DNA of 64,000 nucleotides from Eubacterium sp. (GCA_021769425.1 JAETSX010000038.1:1-64000); one strand, 5' to 3'. Positions 25,138 through 34,077 are shown, counted from the stretch's first letter. The notes: generated from the letters alone by a model not told the origin. Numbers and translations are program-made.

Positions 25138-26702
25138 GTAGTTGCAATCCCAACCCCTATCAGCAGATATCCATACATCCGGTCGCGCTTGTATTCTGCC
25201 GCCGATTTCTCCGATTCCGGCAGCTCAAGCAGTTCTTTGCGGTACTCTTCCTCTTCTTTTCCCACCGGATGAAGTTTGCTCCCAATTACCGCGAATATCA
25301 GGCTGAGGTACAAGCCGATAAAAAATGGATCCAGGAAATTCACAAATATGGATGCAAAGGGCTGTATCCCAAAGCCCACCAGACATTTGGTTACCATAAA
25401 TCCTAAAAATCCGGCAATCATGGAGTAACGTGCGCCTGCAGCAGACAATTTTTTGCTCAAAATGCTTCCTACCCCGGGAACCACCCAGCTTGCCGCAATA
25501 ATGGTGGAAGCAAACCAGGAAATCACCCGGATTCCCCCCAGCCCCATATAAGCCAGCACCAATGCAAGCACTCCAACTACCAGCATTACGATACGGCTGA
25601 ACCGAAGCTTATCTGCTTCATCTTTAAATTCTTTCTTAATAATATCAGAGGTCACGGAAAACCCGATGACAGATAAAAAGGTGGAAGCGCTGGACAATCC
25701 GGCCGCCATAATCCCTGCCAGCAGCAATGTCCCAAGCAGTTTCGGCAGCACCTCGAAGGATGCCCAAATCAGTACCCTCTGGGGATCTTCCAATGCTCCG
25801 TTTAAGTTCAGAACAGCCACAGACTGCAGGTTTAAATACATCAGGAAAATTACTGTACAGATGGCGGCAATCACTCCGGAACGGAAAGTTACGTGCTCAC
25901 TTTTCGCCATCAGATTCCGCCCTGCCTGCCAGGGGGAAACCGCCACGGTAATAAACCAGATAATCCCCATAGTTATGGCGTACATCATTGCCCCAAACAC
26001 ATCCTGAGCCCCCGTTCCCGCAATATTTCCGTGAAAATCCAAAAGACCTTCCGGCGCCGCCGGGTTATTCATCAGATTTACAAGAAGTTCCGAAATTCCC
26101 CCCTGCGCCTTGAAAATCACGGGTCCTGAGAGAATCGCCGCAAACAGAAACACCAGAAACATAATGGTATCGGTGAGAACCACTCCTTTTGAGCCGGAAT
26201 AAAAAGTAAATGCGGTAAAGCATCCCCAGGCCAGCAGCAGGCATACTTCATAGGAAAATCCGGTCAGTTCCTGCATCAGGATGCCTACGCCTGTAATACA
26301 TGCCAACAAATAAGCTGTCAGTGACACAATGGTGATAATGGCAGCTACGCGGCGGATTTTCAGATCTTTGTAGCGCGTGCCGAAGTATTCCGGCATGGTG
26401 GTGCACTCCGATCGTCTCAAATACCGCCCAAACACCAGAGGACCGAAGACATATCCGCAGGCACAAAGGGCATTTAAGAACACCAAAGACGTAATGTTTC
26501 CGGTATAACACCAGCCCTGATCGCCCATAAACCCATTGACTGACAGCATTGAAGCAAACAGTGTTCCCGATATCAGAAGCGTCGGTGCATTCCGGCCGCT
26601 GACATAGTAATCATTCACATCCTTTACCTGCCTGCCGGCATATAAGCCCACCACCAGATATACGATAATGCTGACAATTACTCCAATTAAAAATATGTTC
26701 AC
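25089..26702 (-). CDS. Sodium:solute symporter (SSS family)
   Basis: The 537-residue protein starts at a GTG at 26702 behind GGAGGTG, giving VNIFLIGVIVSIIVY; 23 upstream residues are unlikely to be used. Thirteen or so helices are visible, with the SSS patterns VNDYYVSGRNAPTL, SVNGFMGDQGWCY, GLSSASTFLSVIGFSVTSDI and a Na-site region. Substrates of this branch include pantothenate, proline, acetate and other small acids. A 35-residue membrane protein directly upstream is probably its accessory. Position beside the acyl-CoA operon makes it a candidate importer for that pathway. Confidence 0.9.
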   Translation of the reverse strand: MNIFLIGVIVSIIVYLVVGLYAGRQVKDVNDYYVSGRNAPTLLISGTLFASMLSVNGFMGDQGWCYTGNITSLVFLNALCACGYVFGPLVFGRYLRRSECTTMPEYFGTRYKDLKIRRVAAIITIVSLTAYLLACITGVGILMQELTGFSYEVCLLLAWGCFTAFTFYSGSKGVVLTDTIMFLVFLFAAILSGPVIFKAQGGISELLVNLMNNPAAPEGLLDFHGNIAGTGAQDVFGAMMYAITMGIIWFITVAVSPWQAGRNLMAKSEHVTFRSGVIAAICTVIFLMYLNLQSVAVLNLNGALEDPQRVLIWASFEVLPKLLGTLLLAGIMAAGLSSASTFLSVIGFSVTSDIIKKEFKDEADKLRFSRIVMLVVGVLALVLAYMGLGGIRVISWFASTIIAASWVVPGVGSILSKKLSAAGARYSMIAGFLGFMVTKCLVGFGIQPFASIFVNFLDPFFIGLYLSLIFAVIGSKLHPVGKEEEEYRKELLELPESEKSAAEYKRDRMYGYLLIGVGIATTCFLLFGWALPYNGLL

Positions 26703-26853
26703 ATCTTCACCTCCGCTTTGAAACGTGTTTGAAAATTGTTTTCTGACAGGTATCTTCCAATTCTCAGACACGCCTTAAGGTCTTTTCTGCCGGCTGCCGC
26801 AGACAACCCGAAGATTATCTGCAGCGGCCAGCAATAAGTTCCAGGAAGCCACG

Positions 26854-26961
26854 TTAATTAATATTATTTTTCTTTTCCTCATTCTTGAGAATCAGGTTCA
26901 TGGCGATTCCTGACACTACCAGAAAGCCTCCGATGCAGATAGAAAAAATAATCTCACCCAT
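26854..26961 (-). CDS. Small membrane protein, likely symporter accessory subunit
   Basis: The 35-residue protein MGEIIFSICIGGFLVV (one helix, then a charged tail NEEKKNNIN) starts at 26961 behind AAGGAGG. It is too short for most gene callers. Short one-helix proteins are known companions of SSS symporters. The position, between the acyl-CoA dehydrogenase and the symporter and on the same strand, supports that role. Confidence 0.7.
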   Translation of the reverse strand: MGEIIFSICIGGFLVVSGIAMNLILKNEEKKNNIN

Positions 26962-26981
26962 AGCGTTCCTCCTTAAATTGT

Positions 26982-28124
26982 TTATCTGATTCCCATATCA
27001 GCGGCAATTACCATTCTCTGCACTTCGCTGGTTCCTTCGTAAATTTCTGTAATTTTTGCGTCGCGCATCATACGCTCAACCGGATATTCTCTGGTATAGC
27101 CGTATCCGCCGAAGAGCTGAACAGCCTTGCAGGTTACGTCTCTTGCCACTTCGGAAGCAAACAGTTTAGCCATGGCAGCTTCTGCAGAATATTTTCCGCC
27201 TTCGTCTTTCTTAGATGCCGCACGGTATACCAAAAGACGGGCAGCTTCCACCTGAGTTCTCATATCCGCAAGGGTAAACTGGGTATTCTGGAATGCGGAA
27301 ATGGGACGTCCGAACTGGATACGCTCTTTTACATAGGCAGAAGCAGCGTCTAAAGCGCCTTGAGCAATTCCAAGAGCCTGAGCGGCAATTCCGATTCTTC
27401 CTCCGTCTAAGGTTGCCATTGCAATCTTAAATCCTTTTCCAACCTCTCCCAGCAGATTTTCCTTGGGCACTTTTACATTGTCAAATACCAGCTCATAGGT
27501 AGCGGAGCCGCGGATACCCATTTTGCGCTCTTTGCTTCCGAAGGTAAATCCTTCCATGCCTTTTTCCAAAATAAATGCGCTGATTCCCTTATTGCCTGCG
27601 CTCTTGTCTGTCATTGCAAAAATCACATAAACGTCTGCATAAGAACCGTTGGTAATAAAGATCTTGCTTCCGTTTAACAAATAGTGATCCCCTTTATCTT
27701 CGGCTGTGGAAGCCTGCATTGCCGCATCTGTGCCGGCATTGGGCTCAGTCAGGCCGAATGCGCCAAGCTTCTGTCCTGTTGCCAGATCCGGCAGATATTT
27801 CTGTTTCTGCTCTTCGGTTCCGAATGTCAGAATTGGCCAGCAGCACAGAGAAGTGTGTGCAGAAACGGTAACGCCGGTGCTTGCGCATGCTTTAGAAATC
27901 TCTTCCACTGCCAGTACATAATCTAAGTTGCCCATTCCTACTCCGCCGTATTCCTCTGGAATTGGAATTCCCATTACGCCGATATCTGCCAGCATGGGAA
28001 TCAGCTCCTCCGGAAAACGTTCCTGTTCGTCAAGTTCCGCTGCAATTGGCGCAATTTCATTTTCTGTAAATTCACGGATGGTATCACGCAGTAATTCCTG
28101 TTCATCATTTAATTTAAATTCCAT
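26982..28124 (-). CDS. Acyl-CoA dehydrogenase, butyryl-CoA-dehydrogenase type
   Basis: The 380-residue flavoenzyme has FAD-contact motifs FGLTEPNAGTDA and GSKIFITNGSYADVYVIFA, the C-terminal FGGYGYTREYPVERMMRDAKITEIYEGTSEVQ and the catalytic Glu in EIYEGTSE. It looks like short-chain enzymes (Bcd/AcdA). It either oxidises an acyl-CoA or, with Etf, reduces an enoyl-CoA. It is the second dehydrogenase of the operon; the first (28302-29438) is of CaiA type. The start at 28124 follows CAGGAGG. Confidence 0.92.
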   Translation of the reverse strand: MEFKLNDEQELLRDTIREFTENEIAPIAAELDEQERFPEELIPMLADIGVMGIPIPEEYGGVGMGNLDYVLAVEEISKACASTGVTVSAHTSLCCWPILTFGTEEQKQKYLPDLATGQKLGAFGLTEPNAGTDAAMQASTAEDKGDHYLLNGSKIFITNGSYADVYVIFAMTDKSAGNKGISAFILEKGMEGFTFGSKERKMGIRGSATYELVFDNVKVPKENLLGEVGKGFKIAMATLDGGRIGIAAQALGIAQGALDAASAYVKERIQFGRPISAFQNTQFTLADMRTQVEAARLLVYRAASKKDEGGKYSAEAAMAKLFASEVARDVTCKAVQLFGGYGYTREYPVERMMRDAKITEIYEGTSEVQRMVIAADMGIR

Positions 28125-28140
28125 AACAACCTCCTGTCCA

Positions 28141-28301
28141 GCGGTAACGCCCCCTCACTTCCTTCGGCGGCATGTCGTCGAAAGGCATGAGAGAAACGCT
28201 CCGCGTTTGCCTTTCTCTGGTTTTGCGGTAACGCCCCCTCACTTCCTTCGGCGGCATGTCGTCGAAAGGCATGAGAGAAACGCTCCGCGTTTGCCTTTCT
28301 C
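28141..28301 (-). repeat. Exact tandem repeat, two 77-bp copies (84-bp period)
   Basis: 28141-28217 and 28225-28301 are identical, starting GCGGTAACGCC and ending GCCTTTCTC. They fill the gap between the two acyl-CoA dehydrogenase genes, and the second copy abuts the CaiA-type stop codon. Each copy can fold (AACGC...GCGTT). A short frame (MPFDDMPPKEVRGRYR) exists but is not convincing. Confidence 0.95.
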
Positions 28302-29438
28302 CTATTTATACTTTCTAAGAATCTGTTTGCTGGCGATTACGGTCTGGATTTCTCCTGTGCCGCCGGAAATACGTGTGATTCTCAAATCACGGTAAATACG
28401 GCTGACACGGCTTCCGCAGAATCCGATTCCTGCCATTACCTGCATTGCATGGTCAACCACTTCGTTGGCTGCCTCGGAGCAGTACTGTTTTGCGATGGAA
28501 GCTTCTTCACGCTTTAACATATCATTGTCCTTGTTCCATGCAAAGTGCAGAAGCATATCGCGCATAGAGTAAATCCGCATTGCCATTTCCATAATGTGGT
28601 TCTGGATTAACTGCAGCTTACCGATTTCTTTTCCGAATGCAACTCTCTGGTTGGCATAGCGGCATGCATCCTCAAATGCGCAGAGCGCCTGGCCGTAAGC
28701 GTTGAATGCGTCAATGAGACGTTCATAGTCAAAGCCCTTGGAGGTAGCAAGCAGTCCGTTTCCTTCGGTGCTGAACATATCTTTTTCTTCGATTTCCACA
28801 TTGTCAAACCAGATATCGTTTACATTTTCCATATGAAGGCCCATGGTCTCCATCGGCTCTTTCTTGCAGTTAGGCACATTGGTGGGTACGAACCAAAGGG
28901 TGAGCTGCTCCGGATTCTCGCTGTTTTTGGCCAGCGTCAGGCAGTAATCGCTTCCCTGAGCGCCGGAAATAAAGTGCTTATGCCCATTGATATACACTTT
29001 TCCATTTTTTCTGGTATATGTAGTCAAAATGGTATCGCTGGACAAATCCGTACCTGCAGTGGGCTCTGAAAATCCCTGGGAATATGCCGGATGCCCTTCA
29101 AAAAACAGAGGCATAAACTTGTCGATCTGCTCTTTGGTTCCGTTTTCCAAAAGGGCGTCTGCCTTTACATGATCCCAGAACAAATATACCGGAGCGCCGC
29201 ATCTTCCAAGAGCCTCCATTACCAGAAACATGGTAACAGCCCCTTCTCCGTCTCCGCCTGCTTCTTCCGGCAGGAACATGCTGAAGCAGCCTAATTCCTT
29301 CAAAATATCCCAAAACTTCTCCGGATGCTCATGGTTCTTGTCGCAATCCTGGAAATAGCTTTCCAGGTTCTCCCGGGTCAATGCTTCCTCAATTGCCTGC
29401 ACCATCAGTTCCTGTTCCTCTGTGATTCTGAAATCCAT
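28302..29438 (-). CDS. caiA: CaiA-like crotonobetainyl-CoA reductase / acyl-CoA dehydrogenase
   Basis: The 378-residue protein follows E. coli CaiA closely from memory: MDFRITEEQELMVQ, TYTRKNGKVYINGHKHFISG, FDNVEIEEKDMFSTEGNG, ALCAFEDACRYANQRVAFG, EVVDHAMQVMAGIGFCG and DLRITRISGGTGEIQ. As in CaiA, the usual catalytic Glu segment reads ISGGTGE. CaiA reduces crotonobetainyl-CoA to gamma-butyrobetainyl-CoA with electrons from FixAB. FixAB homologues start the divergent operon. The start follows AAGGAGGAA. Substrate could be another trans-2-enoyl-CoA. Confidence 0.82.
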   Translation of the reverse strand: MDFRITEEQELMVQAIEEALTRENLESYFQDCDKNHEHPEKFWDILKELGCFSMFLPEEAGGDGEGAVTMFLVMEALGRCGAPVYLFWDHVKADALLENGTKEQIDKFMPLFFEGHPAYSQGFSEPTAGTDLSSDTILTTYTRKNGKVYINGHKHFISGAQGSDYCLTLAKNSENPEQLTLWFVPTNVPNCKKEPMETMGLHMENVNDIWFDNVEIEEKDMFSTEGNGLLATSKGFDYERLIDAFNAYGQALCAFEDACRYANQRVAFGKEIGKLQLIQNHIMEMAMRIYSMRDMLLHFAWNKDNDMLKREEASIAKQYCSEAANEVVDHAMQVMAGIGFCGSRVSRIYRDLRITRISGGTGEIQTVIASKQILRKYK

Positions 29439-29538
29439 AAAAAATTCCTCCTTATCATTTTATTATTTCTGACAGAACAGCCTTACTTCCGCCAGTTTTT
29501 TCTGTTTTCATTCTCTGTCCTCCGTCAATCCCGGGAAA

Positions 29539-30312
29539 TTATTTTCCCTGCCAGTTGGGCTGACGTTTCTCTAAAAATGCCCTGGGGCCTTCGGTAGCGT
29601 CTTCTGTTTTTTCAATATAATCCCAGCAGCGGTTGCAGAAACGCTGTGCGTCTTCCTGAGATACCTGAGGCGCAATGTGGAAAATCTCTTTGGTGAGACG
29701 CAGAGAAATAGGTGCGTTTTTGGCGATGGTCTGTGCCAGTTCCATAGCTTTTTCCATCACCTGGTCAGCAGGAACCACATAATTTACCAATCCTACTTCA
29801 TAAGCACGCTGTGCGGAGATCAATTTTCCGGTTAAGCACATCTCAGCCGCAACTTTCTGAGGAATCAGTTTCGGCAGACGAATTAAGCCGCCGCTGGTTG
29901 CCAGAAGCCCTACCTTCACCTCGGAAAGGCCGAACCGTGCATGTTCTGCCGCCACGATCAAATCACAGGATACTGCAATTTCCAATCCTCCGGCCACTGC
30001 CGTGCCGTTTGCCGCACAGATAATGGGCTTTGCGCTGACACGCTCAGTGATACCTGCAAATCCATGCTCCATAATGGTCTGGCATCCGCCGTTTTCATCG
30101 TAAGCGCTCAGATCTTCCCCTGCACAAAAGCTCTTCTCTCCTGCTCCGGTTATGATAATGCAGCCCACCTCCGGATCTTTTTCTGCATTATTCAACACTT
30201 CTTCCATCATAGCGGAAGTTTCCGGGTCAATGGCATTTCTGCGCTCGTTCCGGTTAATTGTTACAATCAGCACACCGTCTTTTAACTCTGTTAATACTTT
30301 CTTGTTTTCCAT
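29539..30312 (-). CDS. caiD: CaiD-like enoyl-CoA hydratase (crotonase fold)
   Basis: The 257-residue protein has oxyanion motifs SFCAGEDLSAYD and NGTAVAGGLEIAVSCDL, the catalytic-type Glu in GLSEVKVGL and, as in CaiD, SGG where many hydratases carry a second Glu. The end EGPRAFLEKRQPNWQGK parallels the CaiD tail. CaiD interconverts crotonobetainyl-CoA and carnitinyl-CoA; an equivalent hydration of the true substrate is inferred. The start follows AGGAGG. Confidence 0.78.
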   Translation of the reverse strand: MENKKVLTELKDGVLIVTINRNERRNAIDPETSAMMEEVLNNAEKDPEVGCIIITGAGEKSFCAGEDLSAYDENGGCQTIMEHGFAGITERVSAKPIICAANGTAVAGGLEIAVSCDLIVAAEHARFGLSEVKVGLLATSGGLIRLPKLIPQKVAAEMCLTGKLISAQRAYEVGLVNYVVPADQVMEKAMELAQTIAKNAPISLRLTKEIFHIAPQVSQEDAQRFCNRCWDYIEKTEDATEGPRAFLEKRQPNWQGK

Positions 30313-30431
30313 TTTTAACCTCCTGAATTCTATTTTGCCGTTCCCATTTCAGAGAATCCTGCAGTTCTATATTTTATAGGTTCCCATCAGCAAAACTGGT
30401 GATGCAGGTTCTGTTTCAGGAAACCTTACCC

Positions 30432-31052
30432 TTACATATATGTCAGATAGGGATTCGTCTTTCTCTCCCTGTCCAGCCTCGTAAGCCCTTCATGTCCCGG
30501 ACAAACCAGATAATCTCCGGGAATGGCGGCCAGGCGTTTCAGCGACGCCCGCATCTGATTCATATTTCCGCCTGCAAAATCCGTCCGCCCGATGCTGCCG
30601 CAGAATAAAGTATCTCCGGTAAACAGCACATCTTCCGCCTGAAAGGTTACGGATCCGGGCGTATGCCCCGGCGTATGAAGCGTCTGAAAAGTAATTCCCG
30701 CCAAATTTAATTTCTGTCCTTCTTCCAGGCTCCTGACATTGGCAAAAGCTGTTACCGTCGGAAATACCATTCCCATATCATGTTCTTCCAGTTCTTTCGG
30801 GCAGTCCAGCGGATGGCAGTATACCAAAAGATCCGGCCATCGTTCCTGCAGCCCCGGGACTGCCAGAAAATGGTCATAATGCCCATGGGTCAAAAGTACG
30901 GCTATCGGCACAAGATGTTTCTTATCCATATAGCCAATCAATTGCTCAGCGTTATCTGCCGGGTCTATGAGAATGCACGTTCCCTGTTCTTTGCCTTCCA
31001 CAAGATAGCAATTTGTCTCAAACATTCCCAATACAAACTGTTTTGTCTGCAT
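30432..31052 (-). CDS. Metallo-beta-lactamase-fold hydrolase (glyoxalase II-like)
   Basis: The 206-residue protein has the metal site LLTHGHYDH, then HTPGHTPGSVTF, FTGDTLFCGSIGRTDF and CPGHEGLTRLDRE: a complete two-metal glyoxalase-II-type site in a short form lacking the C-terminal helical domain. Family members cleave thioesters such as glutathione or CoA esters. Being inside the acyl-CoA operon, it could free a CoA-bound product or detoxify an intermediate. The start follows AAGGAGG. Confidence 0.85.
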   Translation of the reverse strand: MQTKQFVLGMFETNCYLVEGKEQGTCILIDPADNAEQLIGYMDKKHLVPIAVLLTHGHYDHFLAVPGLQERWPDLLVYCHPLDCPKELEEHDMGMVFPTVTAFANVRSLEEGQKLNLAGITFQTLHTPGHTPGSVTFQAEDVLFTGDTLFCGSIGRTDFAGGNMNQMRASLKRLAAIPGDYLVCPGHEGLTRLDRERKTNPYLTYM

Positions 31053-31167
31053 AAACGTCCTCCTTATTGTGCTCTGTCCCGAAAATGCCGGGATTTGATG
31101 AAATAATCCTCTTCCAGTCTGGAAACTCGTTTCCCGAATCAGATATGCCGAGATTTAAAATCCTGCC

Positions 31168-31283
31168 CTCTTCTGCCGGACAGCTTAACGCATATGCTCT
31201 TCTGCCGGACAGCTTAACGCATATGCCCTCCTGTTGGACAGCTTAACGCATATGCTCTTCTGCCGGGCAGCTTAAAACATATG
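31168..31283 (-). repeat. Four tandem 29-bp copies of a gene 3' end
   Basis: Units at 31168-31196, 31197-31225, 31226-31254 and 31255-31283 read CTCTTCTGCCGGACAGCTTA plus ACGCATATG with few changes. The fourth unit carries the stop codon (31272-31274) and the last codons of the CoA-transferase gene. So the end of that gene has been copied three times downstream. Confidence 0.95.
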
Positions 31284-32441
31284 CTCTCCTGCCACTTCAT
31301 CATCAATCAGTTTCTGAATCTCCGCTTCAGTGTATCCCACGGACGCCAGAATATCCCTGGTGTCCTGACCAAGCAGAGGAGAACCTCTGTGGATGGGGCA
31401 AACCTCATCATTAAAGCGGATGGGATTGTTATAAAACCGGATATTTCCGATTTTATCCTGCCATGCAAAGGAAGTCGCTTCTGTCTGATTGGAATGATCG
31501 GAAGTGTAAGCCTCAATAAAGGGAAGCATTTCTGATGCAGGAACATCTGCCGCCAGCAGCTTTTCTTCTATTTCTTTGCGGAACATGGTGCGGGTCACAG
31601 CCTCAATCTGCTCCACCAGTGCGTCCCGGTTGGCAATCCGGCCGGCATTATCTGCAAACCGGGGATCGTCCGGAAGGCCCAGCGTCTCTTTCATACTCGT
31701 CCACCGCTCCTCTGTGTCTGCGATGATGGACACCCAGCCGTCCCTTGCTTCAAAAATACCGTAAGGCGCCGTAAATCTGTCATGGTTGCCGAACCTGGAC
31801 TGCGCTTCCCCGTATTTTCCATAGTCCATCAGGGTTTCTGCGCAGGATACCATCACAACATCCGACATGCCCACATCAATTCTGCATCCTTTGCCGGTTC
31901 TGCGCGCTTCAATTAAAGCCATCAGCACTGCATTAAAACCATAGATTCCGGTAAGAGTGTCGCAGTTTGCATTTCCCGCTTTCATGGGCGCGCCTTCCGG
32001 CTCCCCGTTGCTGGCCGCAAATCCGCCCCTTGCCGCTGCGATTGCGTCATAGCAGGGATATTTCATCAGAGGACCGCTTGCCCCGAACCCGCTTAAGGAC
32101 ATAAACACAATCTTGGGGTTGATTTCTTTTAACTTGTCGTATCCAAGGCCCAGACGGTCAATGGAGCCGCTCTTAAAGTTCTCAAGAACCACATCCGCTT
32201 CCTTTACCATCCGGTAAATCACGTCCTTTCCCTCTTGAGAGGAAAGATCCAGTTCAATACTCTGTTTATTCTTGTTATATGCACAGTATAAAGTGCTCAT
32301 CCCGTTTACAAAGGGATCCCAGGTCCTGGCCTGGTCGCCGGCATTGTAACGTTCCACTTTCCATACTTCCGCACCCAAATCTGCAAACTGCCATGCCGTA
32401 TACACGCCTGCCAGGGCAATGGTAAAGTCCAGCACTTTCAT
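31272..32441 (-). CDS. Family III CoA-transferase (CaiB/BaiF type), start region damaged
   Basis: The 389-residue frame shows the family III pattern: ADLGAEVWKVE, NKNKQSIELDLSSQEGK, VVLENFKSGSIDRLGLGYDKL, MSLSGFGASGPL and the catalytic-type Asp after NGEPEG...GNANCDTLTG. The only good ribosome site (AAGGAGAT) lies before an upstream ATG that reads MAK, then TAG, then ESKGVFKGMKVLDF in the same frame. The listed start at 32441 has almost no ribosome site. Expression may be lost or weak. The enzyme would move CoA between a donor thioester and the pathway acid. Confidence 0.82.
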   Translation of the reverse strand: MKVLDFTIALAGVYTAWQFADLGAEVWKVERYNAGDQARTWDPFVNGMSTLYCAYNKNKQSIELDLSSQEGKDVIYRMVKEADVVLENFKSGSIDRLGLGYDKLKEINPKIVFMSLSGFGASGPLMKYPCYDAIAAARGGFAASNGEPEGAPMKAGNANCDTLTGIYGFNAVLMALIEARRTGKGCRIDVGMSDVVMVSCAETLMDYGKYGEAQSRFGNHDRFTAPYGIFEARDGWVSIIADTEERWTSMKETLGLPDDPRFADNAGRIANRDALVEQIEAVTRTMFRKEIEEKLLAADVPASEMLPFIEAYTSDHSNQTEATSFAWQDKIGNIRFYNNPIRFNDEVCPIHRGSPLLGQDTRDILASVGYTEAEIQKLIDDEVAGEHMF

Positions 32442-32520
32442 GCCTTTAAATACGCCTTTTGATTCCTATTTGGCCATTTTTCTATCTCCTTTCTCTGGCT
32501 TTTGCTATTCACTGCCTCCA

Positions 32521-33708
32521 TCAGATAATGCCTTCCGCTCTCATATGTTCCAATTTCTCTCCGGTAATTCCAAGCTCTTTCAGATAATTTTCCGTATCTG
32601 CGCCTAACACAGGCGCCGGAGCAATCTCATCATCCTCATTCTCCGCGCCGCCGATAAATTTCGCCGCCCGGCCAATCTGCAGGGTGTCTCCAGCCACCGG
32701 ATCCTGAATATGGATTAACATCTTCCGGTCTGCCACCTGGGGATCTGACGCCAACTCCTTGAATGTATTGCAGGGACCTCCCGGCACCATTGCCTCCCGG
32801 CAAATCATATCTGCTTCTTCAATGGTAATCGTTGCAAAATAATCCCGAAGCTGCTGATCCAGATCACCGAAATAATTCTCCATGGACCGGGCCGGGTCAT
32901 GAGCATAACGGGGATCTTCCGCCCACATATCGTTACCTGCGCACTTGGCAAAATTAATCCACTGCACATCGCTTCCGATACTCAAAGAGAACCATCCGTC
33001 CTTGCACCGGAACGTATCCGTGGGGTTGGTGGTGGGGAATCCGTTTCCAATCCGTTTGGGAAGCGTATTCATTCCCAGCAGCCCTTCCACAAAGGTGTCG
33101 TCCAAAGATACCATGGTATGCCATACACTGACAGACACTTTCATTCCCTCTCCGGTTTCCTGGGACTTCAGATAGGCCGCAAGCATGCCTGCGCTTAAGT
33201 GCCAGCTGCTGTAGATATAAGCCAAAGGAAAGCCAAATTTGGTAGGACGCTCCGGAAATCCTGTCTTTTCCTGCAGCCCGGATCTGGAATTAATCAGCAA
33301 ATCATAGTCCGGCATATCTTTCCATGGACCTGATTCTCCGTAAGGAGTCAGCACACCGTAAATCAGCTTGGGATTTACAGCTTTCAAATCTTTGTATCCC
33401 AGGCCCAGTTTCTTCATCTCATCTTCCGGCTTGTTAACCACCAGCATGTCAAAATGAGGAACCAGGCGTTTCAGCACTTCGCCTCCGGCGCTTTTTGCAA
33501 TATCAAGGGTCATGCTCTTCTTTCCCCGGTTATAAAATGCCTGGTAGATTCCTTCTTCTTTGTCTTTGGCTCCGCGCCTGCGAATGGAATCGCCGCCGTG
33601 AGGGTTCTCAATCTTAAGCACATCTGCGCCGTAATCCGCAAACATGCTGCCGGTATACGGATTGCCGTCCGTAAGATCCAGTACTTTCAGTGAACAAAGT
33701 GGCTTCAT
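32521..33708 (-). CDS. Family III CoA-transferase (CaiB/BaiF type)
   Basis: The 395-residue protein has FADYGADVLKIENPHGGDS, NRGKKSMTLDI, KKLGLGYKDLKAVNPKLIYG, TPYGESGPWKDMPDYDLLINSRSG (catalytic Asp region) and a C-terminal GADTENYLKELG. It is first in the minus-strand operon, under the promoter at 33790-33819, with a good GGGAGACG site. It is clearly diverged from the second transferase, so the two may handle different acids or the same acid at entry and exit of the cycle. Confidence 0.9.
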   Translation of the reverse strand: MKPLCSLKVLDLTDGNPYTGSMFADYGADVLKIENPHGGDSIRRRGAKDKEEGIYQAFYNRGKKSMTLDIAKSAGGEVLKRLVPHFDMLVVNKPEDEMKKLGLGYKDLKAVNPKLIYGVLTPYGESGPWKDMPDYDLLINSRSGLQEKTGFPERPTKFGFPLAYIYSSWHLSAGMLAAYLKSQETGEGMKVSVSVWHTMVSLDDTFVEGLLGMNTLPKRIGNGFPTTNPTDTFRCKDGWFSLSIGSDVQWINFAKCAGNDMWAEDPRYAHDPARSMENYFGDLDQQLRDYFATITIEEADMICREAMVPGGPCNTFKELASDPQVADRKMLIHIQDPVAGDTLQIGRAAKFIGGAENEDDEIAPAPVLGADTENYLKELGITGEKLEHMRAEGII

Positions 33709-33789
33709 AGTTTCGTCTCCCTTCCTTTACTTTTACGTGAAAATTGACAGTCAAAAAAAATATCACCTGATCTGTCCTGTTGCTAGGAA

Positions 33790-33819
33790 GTATACCACGT
33801 ACCTGTTTCCTAAGTCAAA
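33790..33819 (-). promoter_or_regulatory. Promoter of the CoA-transferase/CaiA operon
   Basis: On the minus strand TTGACT (33814-33819), 18 bp, TATACT (33790-33795). The first gene starts about 80 bp downstream. Confidence 0.7.
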
Positions 33820-33932
33820 TCACAATATCAGACAATTTTTTGCAGATATTTTTGTTGAAATTGCACAATACATTTTTTTCTACTACTTATAAGCGCTCGT
33901 AAAATGACGTTTTTTCCATGACAACCGGGAAA

Positions 33933-33988
33933 AATTTTGGAAATTTCAAAATTCAGCCATTGACAAAACCGAATCCATTGATTATGAT
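33933..33988 (+). promoter_or_regulatory. Promoter and candidate operator of the fixAB/caiC/etfBA operon
   Basis: TTGACA (33960-33965), exactly 17 bp, TATGAT (33983-33988). Just upstream AATTTTG (33933-33939) and CAAAATT (33947-33953) form a perfect inverted repeat with 7-nt spacer, a possible activator or repressor site. The 369-bp divergent region holds no gene. Confidence 0.75.
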
Positions 33989-34077
33989 AAACACATCAAA
34001 TGTACTTTTTCGTGAAAGTTTCCGAAAAAAGTATGGGCAAAGTTAAATTATCACACAAGGAAAGGAAGAACAGGTAT

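Noticed and set aside
24936..25406. 156-codon plus-strand frame with a repeated peptide (SKQQKT)
   Set aside because: It is the antisense of the symporter 3' end and its duplication, without a ribosome site.
31168..31283. CRISPR-like array of four 29-bp units
   Set aside because: The units are directly contiguous with no spacers and one is the 3' end of a coding gene.
34000..34077. Upstream extension of FixA starting at 34000
   Set aside because: The region contains the promoter transcription start zone and no family residues; the start at 34078 has a ribosome site and the conserved MKII opening.
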